Shown one piece after another: positions 1-7,404 of a DNA stretch of 13,670 bases; the first letter of the stretch is position 1, and each line of letters begins with the position of its first letter. Made by a program: the position numbers and the translations under genes. Source of the DNA: an uncultured Eubacteriales bacterium. Its GTDB lineage: Bacteria > Bacillota > Clostridia > Monoglobales > Monoglobaceae. The stretch is taken from the NCBI GenBank assembly GCA_905205855.1, contig CAJLFL010000032.1:1-13670 (forward strand), in the 5' to 3' direction. The notes beneath the pieces are model-generated. The model did no database searches. It saw only the letters and a program-made list of their open reading frames with translations, and was not told the DNA's origin.

Positions 1-1076
1 TTAATGATTATTACGAGTTGAAAGACGGAGCACAGGAGTATTCCGAAACGGTACTTTATACAAAGCTTAAAACAGCTATGGCTGCATGCGTAAGCAGTGT
101 AATGTCAGAGTATCTTAAAGAATCAGAGATAAAAAATGTTGAAGGAATCAAATCGGGATTACGCAGAGTTGAAGCTGTTGCTTCCGTAAACACAGCGGCA
201 AGAGGTTCGGTTATAAGTGAAATCGACAGCTATCGAGATGTGTTTGAAATAAATACGTTAGGACTGACCAAAAGGGTGTCTGAAACTATAGCCGAAAACA
301 TATGTGTAACAAATCAAAATAAAGCTTATCCCACAGTTGCGGCGGTTGTATCGGCTTATAACTCCGCATACAAAGCGGCAACGCAGCAGACCTCCGGAGG
401 AAATTCAGGAACTGGCGGAGGCGGTGGCGGCGCAGGCGGCGGAATAAGCAGCGGCGGAAATTCAAATTCCGGAATAAACGGAGATTTCAAGATTGAACCT
501 GTAAAGGAAGAAAATACAGGGCCTGAGGATTTGTTTACCGATCTTGCTTCGAGCGATTGGGCAAGAGAATACATAAACCGTTTGGCGCAATCCGGAATAA
601 TAAACGGAAAAGGAAACGGAAAATTTGAGCCGGAGTCATATGTAACGCGTGAAGAATTTGCTAAAATGATTTCCGGTGCATTAAAGCTTGATGCAGCCGA
701 GGAGCCGATAAGCTTTACCGATGTAGACCGGGATGAATGGTATGCACCGTATATAAGCTCGGCGGCAGCGGCAGGACTTGTGAGAGGTTATGCTGACGGA
801 AGCTTTGGAATAGGCAAGTCCATAACAAGAGAAGAAGCAGCGGTTTTAATATACCGCGCGGCGGTAAATGCAGGTAAAAATACTTCGCCTTCATCAGAGT
901 CCGGACTCAGCTTTACAGATGCAGAGGATATATCGGAGTTTGCAGCAGAAGGAGTAAAGGGTTGTGTCGAACTGAAAATAATACAGGGAAATGACAATAA
1001 TATGTTTTTGCCGAACAATTCGATTACACGCGCGGAATGTGCAAAGATGATTTGTTGTCTGCTTGACATAATTTAA
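1..1076 (+). CDS. SLH-domain surface protein, C-terminal part (5' end outside window)
   Basis: This is the end of a cell-surface protein. The frame is open to the left edge, with its first whole codon at base 3. A TTG at 18 has no ribosome binding site and is not a credible start, so the true start lies upstream. The first 125 or so visible residues are polar and look helical. A Gly/Ser-rich flexible linker follows (about 390-482). Three SLH domains close the protein, beginning FTDL (534), FTDV (714) and FTDA (912). Each keeps an ITRAE-type motif (VTREE, ITREE, ITRAE); its arginine is known to matter for binding pyruvylated secondary wall polymer. Three C-terminal SLH repeats are the usual number for non-covalent wall anchoring. 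What the missing N-terminal part does is unknown. The TAA stop touches the ribosome binding site of the next gene, suggesting co-translation. Confidence 0.92.
   Translation, partial: NDYYELKDGAQEYSETVLYTKLKTAMAACVSSVMSEYLKESEIKNVEGIKSGLRRVEAVASVNTAARGSVISEIDSYRDVFEINTLGLTKRVSETIAENICVTNQNKAYPTVAAVVSAYNSAYKAATQQTSGGNSGTGGGGGGAGGGISSGGNSNSGINGDFKIEPVKEENTGPEDLFTDLASSDWAREYINRLAQSGIINGKGNGKFEPESYVTREEFAKMISGALKLDAAEEPISFTDVDRDEWYAPYISSAAAAGLVRGYADGSFGIGKSITREEAAVLIYRAAVNAGKNTSPSSESGLSFTDAEDISEFAAEGVKGCVELKIIQGNDNNMFLPNNSITRAECAKMICCLLDII
390..482 (+). other. Gly/Ser/Asn-rich linker segment within the SLH protein
   Basis: This in-frame stretch codes for a low-complexity run of Gly, Ser, Asn and Thr, including six consecutive glycines. 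It separates the helical region from the three SLH domains. Flexible linkers of this kind commonly space a functional domain from its wall anchor. The GGC/GGA-rich DNA makes it locally GC-rich and repetitive compared with its surroundings. Confidence 0.8.
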
Positions 1077-1077
1077 A

Positions 1078-1083
1078 AGGAGG
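1078..1083 (+). promoter_or_regulatory. Ribosome binding site that fixes the start at 1093
   Basis: AGGAGG lies nine bases before the ATG at 1093. An upstream in-frame TTG at 1084 directly abuts this site, so it cannot be the start it serves. The site begins two bases after the stop codon of the upstream SLH gene, so the two genes are probably translationally coupled. Confidence 0.85.
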
Positions 1084-1092
1084 TTGAGATAT

Positions 1093-3813
1093 ATGCAGAT
1101 AGAAAAGCTTAAAAAAATAATATGTCTGATTATTTCTTTCTGTATACTGAGTATTGCATATACTCCGGTGTTTGCCGAAGAAACCGCGGCAGTTGTGCAG
1201 GATGAAAGGGCTGTAATGCTGAATAAGCTCGGTTTGCTGAAATATGATGTTGATGCAGAAATGTATACACAGGCTGTCACGCATGCACAGATGGTCGGAA
1301 CGGCAGTTGATTTATTCGGAAACCTGTCGGAGTATTTTACTTATAATGAGTACTCGTGGCCTGATATAAACGATATTGAAGAAAAGAACAAAATTCAGCT
1401 TGCGGCAGATATGGGGATTATCGGAAAGACATGGCTGTTTGAGCCGGAACGTTCCGTCACAGCAGGCGAGGCGATACAGCTGCTTGTTACCGTTATGGGA
1501 TATGACGAGCTTGCAAAAGATAAGGGCGGGGATATTCTCGGTTATGCGGCTGTTGCAAGAAGCATAGGACTGCTTGACGGTATATCGGCAGAGCTGACGG
1601 ATAATCTGATTTGGTCTGATTTTATACGGATGCTTTATAATCTTACGGATATAAATATAATGAAGATTTACGGCTATACCGCAGACGGACTGAGATGCAC
1701 ATCGGTAAATGATGTAACTTTGCTTAACGAATACTTCAATATTTACAAGGCTGAAGGCGTAATAAGCGCAAATGGAAACACAGCTATAGATCACGGTGAT
1801 GTACCGGATGTTGGAAGAATAAGAGTAAATCAGACGATTTTATATGCCGGTGAAACAGATGCGGCTGATAAAATCGGATATTACATAAAGGGATATGCCT
1901 TAAAAAGCGGAGATACGTATACGCTGTTGTATTACGAGGCGGAAAGCGGAAATCGTTTGTGGAATATAGATTCTGAGGATTTAATGCCGAGTCACAGCGA
2001 TTGGTCTGCCTTCAGAATAGTTTATGAGGATGAAAACGGAAGAACAAAACAGCTTTCATTGCCGTCGAGTGTAGCAGTTATATACAACGGAAAAAGCTTG
2101 TTTGATTACACGGCAGATGATTTAAGCCCAAAGCTTGGAGATATAACAGTGATAGACAACGACCTTGATGGTACGCCTGAGGTTGTTTCTGTCAATGAAT
2201 ATAAGAATTATATAGTTGACAGCATTGATGCGGAAAACGGAATTGTTTATACCAAAGATAATCAAAAGCTGGATTTTGATTCAGCCGGATATGCAAAATT
2301 GCTGTCGGTTAATAATGATGAGTATCTTTTGTCGGAGCTTTCCGAATATGCGGTATTAAGTCTTGAAACAAGCAAGGACGGGGATTTGATAAAAGGTGTG
2401 GTCAGCAAGGATAAAAGAAGCGGAATAATAAATCAGTACAGAAAAGAACGCGGAAAGAACTATATATACTTAGATGACGATAAAATCCGTATATGCAGCA
2501 GCTGGGACGATCTTACAATCAGTGACAAGTGCAGTATAGATGAAGATTCGGTCGGCGGAAGATATGTTGTTTATCTTGATAAAAACGGAGAGGCAGCATA
2601 CTTTATAGAAAAAAAGTCAGGTGAAATGTATGCATTTTTATACGGATGTAAGCTTGACGGCGGATTTGAAAAAACTACGGGACTGAGAGTATTCACTGAG
2701 GACGGAACATGGAACGAGTATGAGGCATCCGATAAGACTGAGGTATTTGACAAAACAACCAATACAATAAAAACGGTTAAGTCGGGCGAGGTTGGCTCAA
2801 ATATAAACTATGGAATCATAGGAGCTGACCGCAAAGCAATACAGCAGATGGTTAAGATTGAGGTAGATGACAAAAACGAGATTGTACGCATATGTCCGCC
2901 GATTACCAGAGCAACGGCTGATTCAGCAGGAATCAGCGGTACGGATATGGAAAAGAAGCTTTTGATAATTGATGAGAAAAACAAGGATTATGCATACAGA
3001 AGCGCAAGCAATACTTTCGGAAGTGACTTTAAATATGCTTTAAACAGCAAATCTAAGGTGTTTTCAACTCCTTATGAAAATAACGATACAACAGCCGAAT
3101 TTGATTATGACAGCTTTGATGTAGGCGGTACCGGAATGCTCAGAGATGACTTTACAATAAAAAATGTTGATGTTTATGATTTATCTGATATGAATATTCC
3201 GGGAATGATAGTTCTTACGCGGGGTGTGAGAGCGAATGATTATTGGCTTAACGGAGCATATCTTGTAAAAAGTGTAATAACAGAATCGGATGAGGACGGA
3301 GAGTATATCTCGCTGGAATGTATAAACAAAGGTAATGAGGTTACCTTGAGAGCAGTAAATGACGATTGCCTGAAAAATATTGAGGTACAGGGAGTTAGCG
3401 GTACTTATGTAACGGATGTAGGAGAAGGCGATATACTGACATGTCATACAGACAGAAAAGGCAGAATAGATGGCGCTGCAATTTTGTTTGACAGCAGCAT
3501 ATATACGAACGCCGCATCAGTGCCGAACGCCAAACTGTTTCAGACTGTTGTCGGACGCGGTACCAATGAAGCCGGTACATATTACGGCGAGGTTTTAAAA
3601 AAGGACGGCAGTTATTTACTTTTAAATAACGGTGACGCAGAACGCGTGTTTAATATAAACGGTACTCAGTACATATATTCTGTAAACATGACAGAAAAGT
3701 CAGGTAACAAGGCGTTTAAGAGAATAAGCGCCGGAGAGATACCCGTCGGCGGAAAGGTAATGGTTTTTGCACGAGGTTCTATAATGCAGTTTGCGGTTTA
3801 TTTTGCAGATTAA
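1093..3813 (+). CDS. Secreted protein with degenerate SLH-like N-terminus and beta-rich body, function unknown
   Basis: The predicted product has 906 residues. A signal peptide is clear: basic N-region (KLKK), hydrophobic core, and likely cleavage after A28 (VFA/EE). Residues about 38-190 hold two or three SLH-like units. The clearest starts at WPDI (residue 89) and continues through ADMGIIG to VTAGE (122-126) and a helix. This matches the SLH pattern except that the ITRAE arginine is alanine (A124). The remaining 700 residues are beta-rich and contain recurring short segments of the type G(D/G)xxxVxxDxxG near residues 349, 488, 779 and 886, suggesting repeated small beta-modules. There is no catalytic motif, membrane anchor or sortase signal that I recognise. 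Its place between an SLH anchor gene and a sugar transporter suggests a surface scaffold or binding role, but that is inference. Confidence 0.85.
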   Translation: MQIEKLKKIICLIISFCILSIAYTPVFAEETAAVVQDERAVMLNKLGLLKYDVDAEMYTQAVTHAQMVGTAVDLFGNLSEYFTYNEYSWPDINDIEEKNKIQLAADMGIIGKTWLFEPERSVTAGEAIQLLVTVMGYDELAKDKGGDILGYAAVARSIGLLDGISAELTDNLIWSDFIRMLYNLTDINIMKIYGYTADGLRCTSVNDVTLLNEYFNIYKAEGVISANGNTAIDHGDVPDVGRIRVNQTILYAGETDAADKIGYYIKGYALKSGDTYTLLYYEAESGNRLWNIDSEDLMPSHSDWSAFRIVYEDENGRTKQLSLPSSVAVIYNGKSLFDYTADDLSPKLGDITVIDNDLDGTPEVVSVNEYKNYIVDSIDAENGIVYTKDNQKLDFDSAGYAKLLSVNNDEYLLSELSEYAVLSLETSKDGDLIKGVVSKDKRSGIINQYRKERGKNYIYLDDDKIRICSSWDDLTISDKCSIDEDSVGGRYVVYLDKNGEAAYFIEKKSGEMYAFLYGCKLDGGFEKTTGLRVFTEDGTWNEYEASDKTEVFDKTTNTIKTVKSGEVGSNINYGIIGADRKAIQQMVKIEVDDKNEIVRICPPITRATADSAGISGTDMEKKLLIIDEKNKDYAYRSASNTFGSDFKYALNSKSKVFSTPYENNDTTAEFDYDSFDVGGTGMLRDDFTIKNVDVYDLSDMNIPGMIVLTRGVRANDYWLNGAYLVKSVITESDEDGEYISLECINKGNEVTLRAVNDDCLKNIEVQGVSGTYVTDVGEGDILTCHTDRKGRIDGAAILFDSSIYTNAASVPNAKLFQTVVGRGTNEAGTYYGEVLKKDGSYLLLNNGDAERVFNINGTQYIYSVNMTEKSGNKAFKRISAGEIPVGGKVMVFARGSIMQFAVYFAD

Positions 3814-3854
3814 ATATCAGAATATAAAAAATTTTATTAAATGGAGGAAGAAAA

Positions 3855-5459
3855 ATGAAAATCAAAAAATTACGCGGATTGGCAGCCGGACTGGCTGCGG
3901 TATTAACGGTTGTCGGCTGTGCAGGCTGCGGCGGAGACGGAAAGAAATCAGATTCGGGGAGCAGTGAGGGTTATCCAAAAGAACTGACGATATTCGGCTC
4001 ACTCGGTGCAAATGTTGCCAGTGCCGGAGGTACGGATTTTAACGATTGTATGACATTTAAGCTGTTGGAGGAAAAAACAGGAACTCATGTAGAGTGGCAG
4101 CATCCGGCAGCCGGAGCTGCAAGCGAGCGCTTTAATGTTATGATAGTTTCGGGAAACTATCCGGATTGTATTGTATATGACTGGACAAATGTTAAAGGCG
4201 GAGCGCAGTCATATGTGGATGATGGCGTAATAGTTGACCTTACGGATTATGTAGACAAATGTATGCCTAATTTTTCAAAACTGATAAATGAAAACCCTAA
4301 CTTTAAAAGAGATGTAATGACAGATGACGGCAAGATTCTTTATATCCCTTACATACGCGAGGATAAAGAGCTTTGCGTTTTCCAGGGACAGGTCATCCGT
4401 GAGGACTGGCTGAAAAAGCTTAATCTTGAAGTGCCTAAGACAACAGATGATTTATACAAGGTTTTAAAAGCCTTTAAAACACAGGATCCTAACGGAAACG
4501 GTCAGGCGGACGAAATTCCGATGGACGGTACCGGATTTAACAGCACTACCGGTATAGGTGCTTTGCTTTGGTCTTTCGGAACAACATGGACCTTCTGCCT
4601 TGATGAAAACGGCAATGTTGTTTACGGACCGATGACGGATAACTTCCAGAAGGGACTTGAATATATAGCAAAGCTTTACAGCGATGGTCTTATAGACACA
4701 GATTATCTTTTGGATGACAGAAGCAAGTATGATGCAAAATTTACAGGTGATAAAGTAGGATTTGGATTTGGTTTCCAGCCTTCAACCTATTATCCGGTTA
4801 TGAACGACGGTACACGTAAGGTAACGGGAATAGGCTTTATTGCAGGCCCGGACGGAAAGAAGTATTGCTTTAACCAGCAGTATATACAGCAGGTAACGGC
4901 GGCTACAAGTCTTGCGATAAGTACAGCAAATAAGGATATTGAAGGTACACTCAGATGGCTTGACGAGCTTTACGGCGGCGACGGCTATATGTATGCAAAC
5001 TACGGTAAAGAGGGCGAGTCCTATGAGATAAAGGACGGAGTACCGACATTTACCGAGTACATGACAAACAACAAGGACGGAAAAACACTTGCACAGATGG
5101 TCGGACTTACCTGTGGTGTGCGTGACAGCGCTTTCCCGATGCTTCAGAGCTGGAATTATTATAAACAGACCTTGCAGCCGTGGGGAATAGAAGCAATAGA
5201 AAACTGGCTTGCCGATGAGCCTGATACATCCAGAACTCTGCCCACAACTCTGTCACTGACAGTTGATGAAGGTGAAACCTATGTAGAAATTATGAATCAG
5301 GTTGATACCTATATAATGGAAGAAGCAAATAAAGTTATAACAGGTAAAACAAGCGTTTCAGACTGGAATTCGGTTGTCAGCAGAATAAAGGAAATGGGCA
5401 TTGATGAGGTTGTCGATATCGAAAATGCTGCCTACAGCAGATATAAAGCAAGAAAGTAG
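3855..5459 (+). CDS. Extracellular sugar-binding lipoprotein of an ABC transporter (family 1, LplA/YtcQ type)
   Basis: This 534-residue protein captures a carbohydrate outside the membrane for the two permeases that follow. The N-terminus is a lipoprotein signal: basic KIKKLRG, hydrophobic stretch, then VVGC with C22 as the probable lipidated cysteine (C25 is a less likely alternative). A Gly/Ser/Asp linker follows. The mature part has features of the large family 1 binding proteins. These include TIFGSLG early on, MIVSGNYPDCIVY, and a calcium-loop-like DPNGNGQADEIP (residues 211-222), a hallmark of the LplA/YtcQ group. GGAGG at 3843-3847 sits seven bases before the ATG. Family members near 500-560 residues usually serve oligosaccharides from complex polysaccharides such as pectins. 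The specific sugar cannot be read from the sequence. Confidence 0.95.
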   Translation: MKIKKLRGLAAGLAAVLTVVGCAGCGGDGKKSDSGSSEGYPKELTIFGSLGANVASAGGTDFNDCMTFKLLEEKTGTHVEWQHPAAGAASERFNVMIVSGNYPDCIVYDWTNVKGGAQSYVDDGVIVDLTDYVDKCMPNFSKLINENPNFKRDVMTDDGKILYIPYIREDKELCVFQGQVIREDWLKKLNLEVPKTTDDLYKVLKAFKTQDPNGNGQADEIPMDGTGFNSTTGIGALLWSFGTTWTFCLDENGNVVYGPMTDNFQKGLEYIAKLYSDGLIDTDYLLDDRSKYDAKFTGDKVGFGFGFQPSTYYPVMNDGTRKVTGIGFIAGPDGKKYCFNQQYIQQVTAATSLAISTANKDIEGTLRWLDELYGGDGYMYANYGKEGESYEIKDGVPTFTEYMTNNKDGKTLAQMVGLTCGVRDSAFPMLQSWNYYKQTLQPWGIEAIENWLADEPDTSRTLPTTLSLTVDEGETYVEIMNQVDTYIMEEANKVITGKTSVSDWNSVVSRIKEMGIDEVVDIENAAYSRYKARK

Positions 5460-5475
5460 AGAATGAAGACGCCTG

Positions 5476-5502
5476 TCGGAGAGGGGGATGCTCCCTCTCC
5501 GA
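5476..5502 (+). promoter_or_regulatory. Intercistronic hairpin between binding-protein and permease genes
   Basis: TCGGAGAGGG (5476-5485) and CCCTCTCCGA (5493-5502) are perfect reverse complements, giving a 10-bp GC-rich stem with a 7-base loop. The loop could close further through a G-T and a G-C pair. No T-run follows, so it is not a standard intrinsic terminator. It sits 16 bases after the stop of the binding-protein gene and ends 33 bases before the permease ATG. By analogy with maltose-type operons, where an intercistronic stem protects the upstream message, it may stabilise the binding-protein mRNA and give that gene higher output than the permeases. The structure is seen directly; the role is inferred. 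Confidence 0.75.
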
Positions 5503-5535
5503 ACTTCCTATGAATGAATAAAGGAGAGAATATCA

Positions 5536-6483
5536 ATGACAACGACAGGAGCGAGGGCTGAAGCTAAAATAAAAAACAAAAGAAGCGATCTTGGCAAGCG
5601 CATACTTAAAAATAAACATATCTACATAATACTTTTGCCCGCCATAATATTTTACCTTGTTTTTTGCTATGCACCTATGGGCGGACTTATTATAGCCTTT
5701 CAGAAGTTTTCCATTACAAAGGGAATTATGGGAAGCAGCTTTGTAGGACTGAAGAATTTTAAATCGTTTTTATCGGATTATAATTTTTGGCGCCTGCTGA
5801 GAAACACACTGATGATAAATTTTTGGGGATTGGTTTTTGGATTTCCGACTCCCATAATATTTTCACTTTTATTGAATGAAATAAAGAAGGAAAGATTCAA
5901 AAAGACTGTTCAGACAATAACTTATATGCCTCACTTTCTGTCGGTGGTGGTTGTTTCGGGATTGGTTCTTACATTTGTTTCGTCAAACGGTCTGATAAAT
6001 GCTATAATTCAGCTTTTCGGCGGTGAGAAAATAGCTTTTATGACAGAGCCTAAATATTTTTATCGTATATATGTTGCATCTGATATATGGCAGCAGCTTG
6101 GATGGAACAGCATAATCTATATAGCGGCGCTGTCGGGTATAGATCAGGAGCTTTACGAGGCGGCGACAATAGACGGTGCCGGACGCTGGAAACAGCTTTT
6201 GCATGTTACAATTCCGGGAATAATGGGAACCATAATGATTCTGCTTGTAATGAGAATCGGAAGCATGCTGACAGTTGGCTACGATAAGATAATACTGCTG
6301 TATAATTCGTCCATATACGAAACCGCCGATGTAATATCGACATATGTATACAGACGCGGCTTGCTTGACGGTGATTACAGTTATTCTGCGGCTGTCGGAA
6401 TGTTTAACTCGGTATTTAACTTTATCTTTTTGATGTCTGCAAATGCATTGAGTAAAAAGGCAACCGGCAGCGGTTTGTGGTAA
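5536..6483 (+). CDS. Carbohydrate ABC transporter permease, LplB/YteP type
   Basis: This 315-residue integral membrane protein is one half of the sugar import channel. A positively charged cytoplasmic N-terminus leads into about six hydrophobic segments, near residues 29-55, 90-113, 127-149, 180-202, 224-246 and 284-305. The cytoplasmic EAA loop, which docks the ATPase, is present as EAATIDGAGRWKQ (208-220) followed by IPGI. Motifs such as LLPAIIFYLVFCYAPMGG and MPHFLSVVVVSG are typical of the LplB group, usually paired with family 1 binding proteins. AAGGAGAG at 5521-5528 lies seven bases before the ATG. The next permease gene begins 15 bases downstream. The pair presumably forms a heterodimer with an ATPase that is not encoded in the window. 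Confidence 0.95.
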   Translation: MTTTGARAEAKIKNKRSDLGKRILKNKHIYIILLPAIIFYLVFCYAPMGGLIIAFQKFSITKGIMGSSFVGLKNFKSFLSDYNFWRLLRNTLMINFWGLVFGFPTPIIFSLLLNEIKKERFKKTVQTITYMPHFLSVVVVSGLVLTFVSSNGLINAIIQLFGGEKIAFMTEPKYFYRIYVASDIWQQLGWNSIIYIAALSGIDQELYEAATIDGAGRWKQLLHVTIPGIMGTIMILLVMRIGSMLTVGYDKIILLYNSSIYETADVISTYVYRRGLLDGDYSYSAAVGMFNSVFNFIFLMSANALSKKATGSGLW

Positions 6484-6498
6484 GGAGGGAACGACATA

Positions 6499-7380
6499 AT
6501 GAATTATAAAAAAAGCAGCGGAGAGATAGTATTTGATATTTTTAACTATATGCTTATGGTATTGCTGGTTATAGTAACCCTGTATCCTTGCTATTATGTT
6601 GTGGTTGCCTCTGTAAGTGATCCGACAAGAATTTATGAAGGCAGCGGTATACTTCTTTACCCCAAAGGATTTGCGCTTAATGCGTATAAAGATGTATTGA
6701 ATTATAAACAGCTTTGGCTGAGCTACGGAAATACAATATTTTATGTAGCGGCAGGCGGTTTTTTGTCGGTAGCGGTTACGGTTATGACGGCGTTCGGTCT
6801 TACAAGACGTGACTTGCCGTTCAGAAACTTTATAATGTTTGCGATATTGTTTACCATGTACTTCAACGGCGGACTTATACCTACATATCTTGTTGTAAAG
6901 AATGTCGGACTGCTTGATACAAGACTTGCGATGATTTTGCCGGGACTTGTAGGTACATATAACCTTATTATAACTATATCGTACTTCAGGGGATTGCCGT
7001 ATGAACTTGAAGAAGCGGCAAAGATTGACGGCGCCAATGATTATACGATTTTGCTTAAAGTAATGATGCCGCTGGCAAAACCGATAATAGCGGTAATTGC
7101 TCTTTATTATATGGTATCACTGTGGAACAATTATTTTACCGCAATGATATATCTGAATAAAAGAAGCCTTTATCCTCTGCAGCTTGTGCTGAGAGAGATT
7201 CTGATACAAAATGACACAAATGCAGTAGGTTCGGCTTCAAATGCCGGCGATGCACAGTCGTATGCAGAAAATCTAAAGTACGCGGTAATTGTAGTATCAA
7301 CAATACCGATATTGTGTGTATATCCCTTTATACAGAGATATTTTGTTAAGGGTGTTACGATAGGTGCGGTAAAAGGCTGA
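6499..7380 (+). CDS. Carbohydrate ABC transporter permease, YtcP/LplC (MalG-like) type
   Basis: This 293-residue membrane protein is the second half of the import channel. It begins with a short polar N-terminus and a hydrophobic segment at about 12-38. Further membrane segments follow, and the EAA loop reads EAAKIDGANDYTILLKVMMP (172-191). The segments TMYFNGGLIPTYL and SLWNNYFTAMIYL are characteristic of YtcP-type permeases, as is the FVKGVTIGAVKG C-terminus. The ribosome binding site AAGGAGGG overlaps the TAA stop of the upstream permease gene (6481-6489), so equal, coupled synthesis of the two subunits is likely. The following gene starts 21 bases after the stop. Confidence 0.95.
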   Translation: MNYKKSSGEIVFDIFNYMLMVLLVIVTLYPCYYVVVASVSDPTRIYEGSGILLYPKGFALNAYKDVLNYKQLWLSYGNTIFYVAAGGFLSVAVTVMTAFGLTRRDLPFRNFIMFAILFTMYFNGGLIPTYLVVKNVGLLDTRLAMILPGLVGTYNLIITISYFRGLPYELEEAAKIDGANDYTILLKVMMPLAKPIIAVIALYYMVSLWNNYFTAMIYLNKRSLYPLQLVLREILIQNDTNAVGSASNAGDAQSYAENLKYAVIVVSTIPILCVYPFIQRYFVKGVTIGAVKG

Positions 7381-7386
7381 TTTCAG

Positions 7387-7404
7387 AAAGGATGGATTGT
7401 ATTG
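7387..7404 (+). promoter_or_regulatory. Ribosome binding site and TTG start of the stalk/discoidin protein
   Basis: AAAGGA (7387-7392), overlapping GGATGG, stands nine bases before a TTG at 7402. Starting here gives a complete signal peptide with a basic FKR N-region. The first in-frame ATG is at 7441 and would delete the charged region and half the hydrophobic core. The ATG at 7392 is out of frame. The TTG is therefore the preferred start, and it may lower translation relative to the transporter genes. Confidence 0.7.

Noticed and set aside
18..20. TTG as the start of the first SLH gene
   Set aside because: There is no ribosome binding site before it and no stop codon in the frame back to base 3, so the reading frame continues off the left edge.
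356..574. Minus-strand Pro-rich reading frame
   Set aside because: It is the complement of the Gly-rich linker. The proline run merely mirrors glycine codons, and the frame has no ribosome binding site or independent signal.
894..1794. Several minus-strand open frames of 86-160 codons
   Set aside because: They overlap two well-supported + strand genes, lack ribosome binding sites, and encode Cys/Tyr/Ile-rich strings typical of complements of real genes. The same applies to the minus-strand frames at 8968-9387 and 10133-10909.
3814..3854. Possible terminator or promoter in the gap before the binding-protein gene
   Set aside because: The AT-rich palindrome (AAAATTTT) has no GC stem, and no convincing -35/-10 pair with proper spacing is visible. 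The gap is too short and weak to call either.
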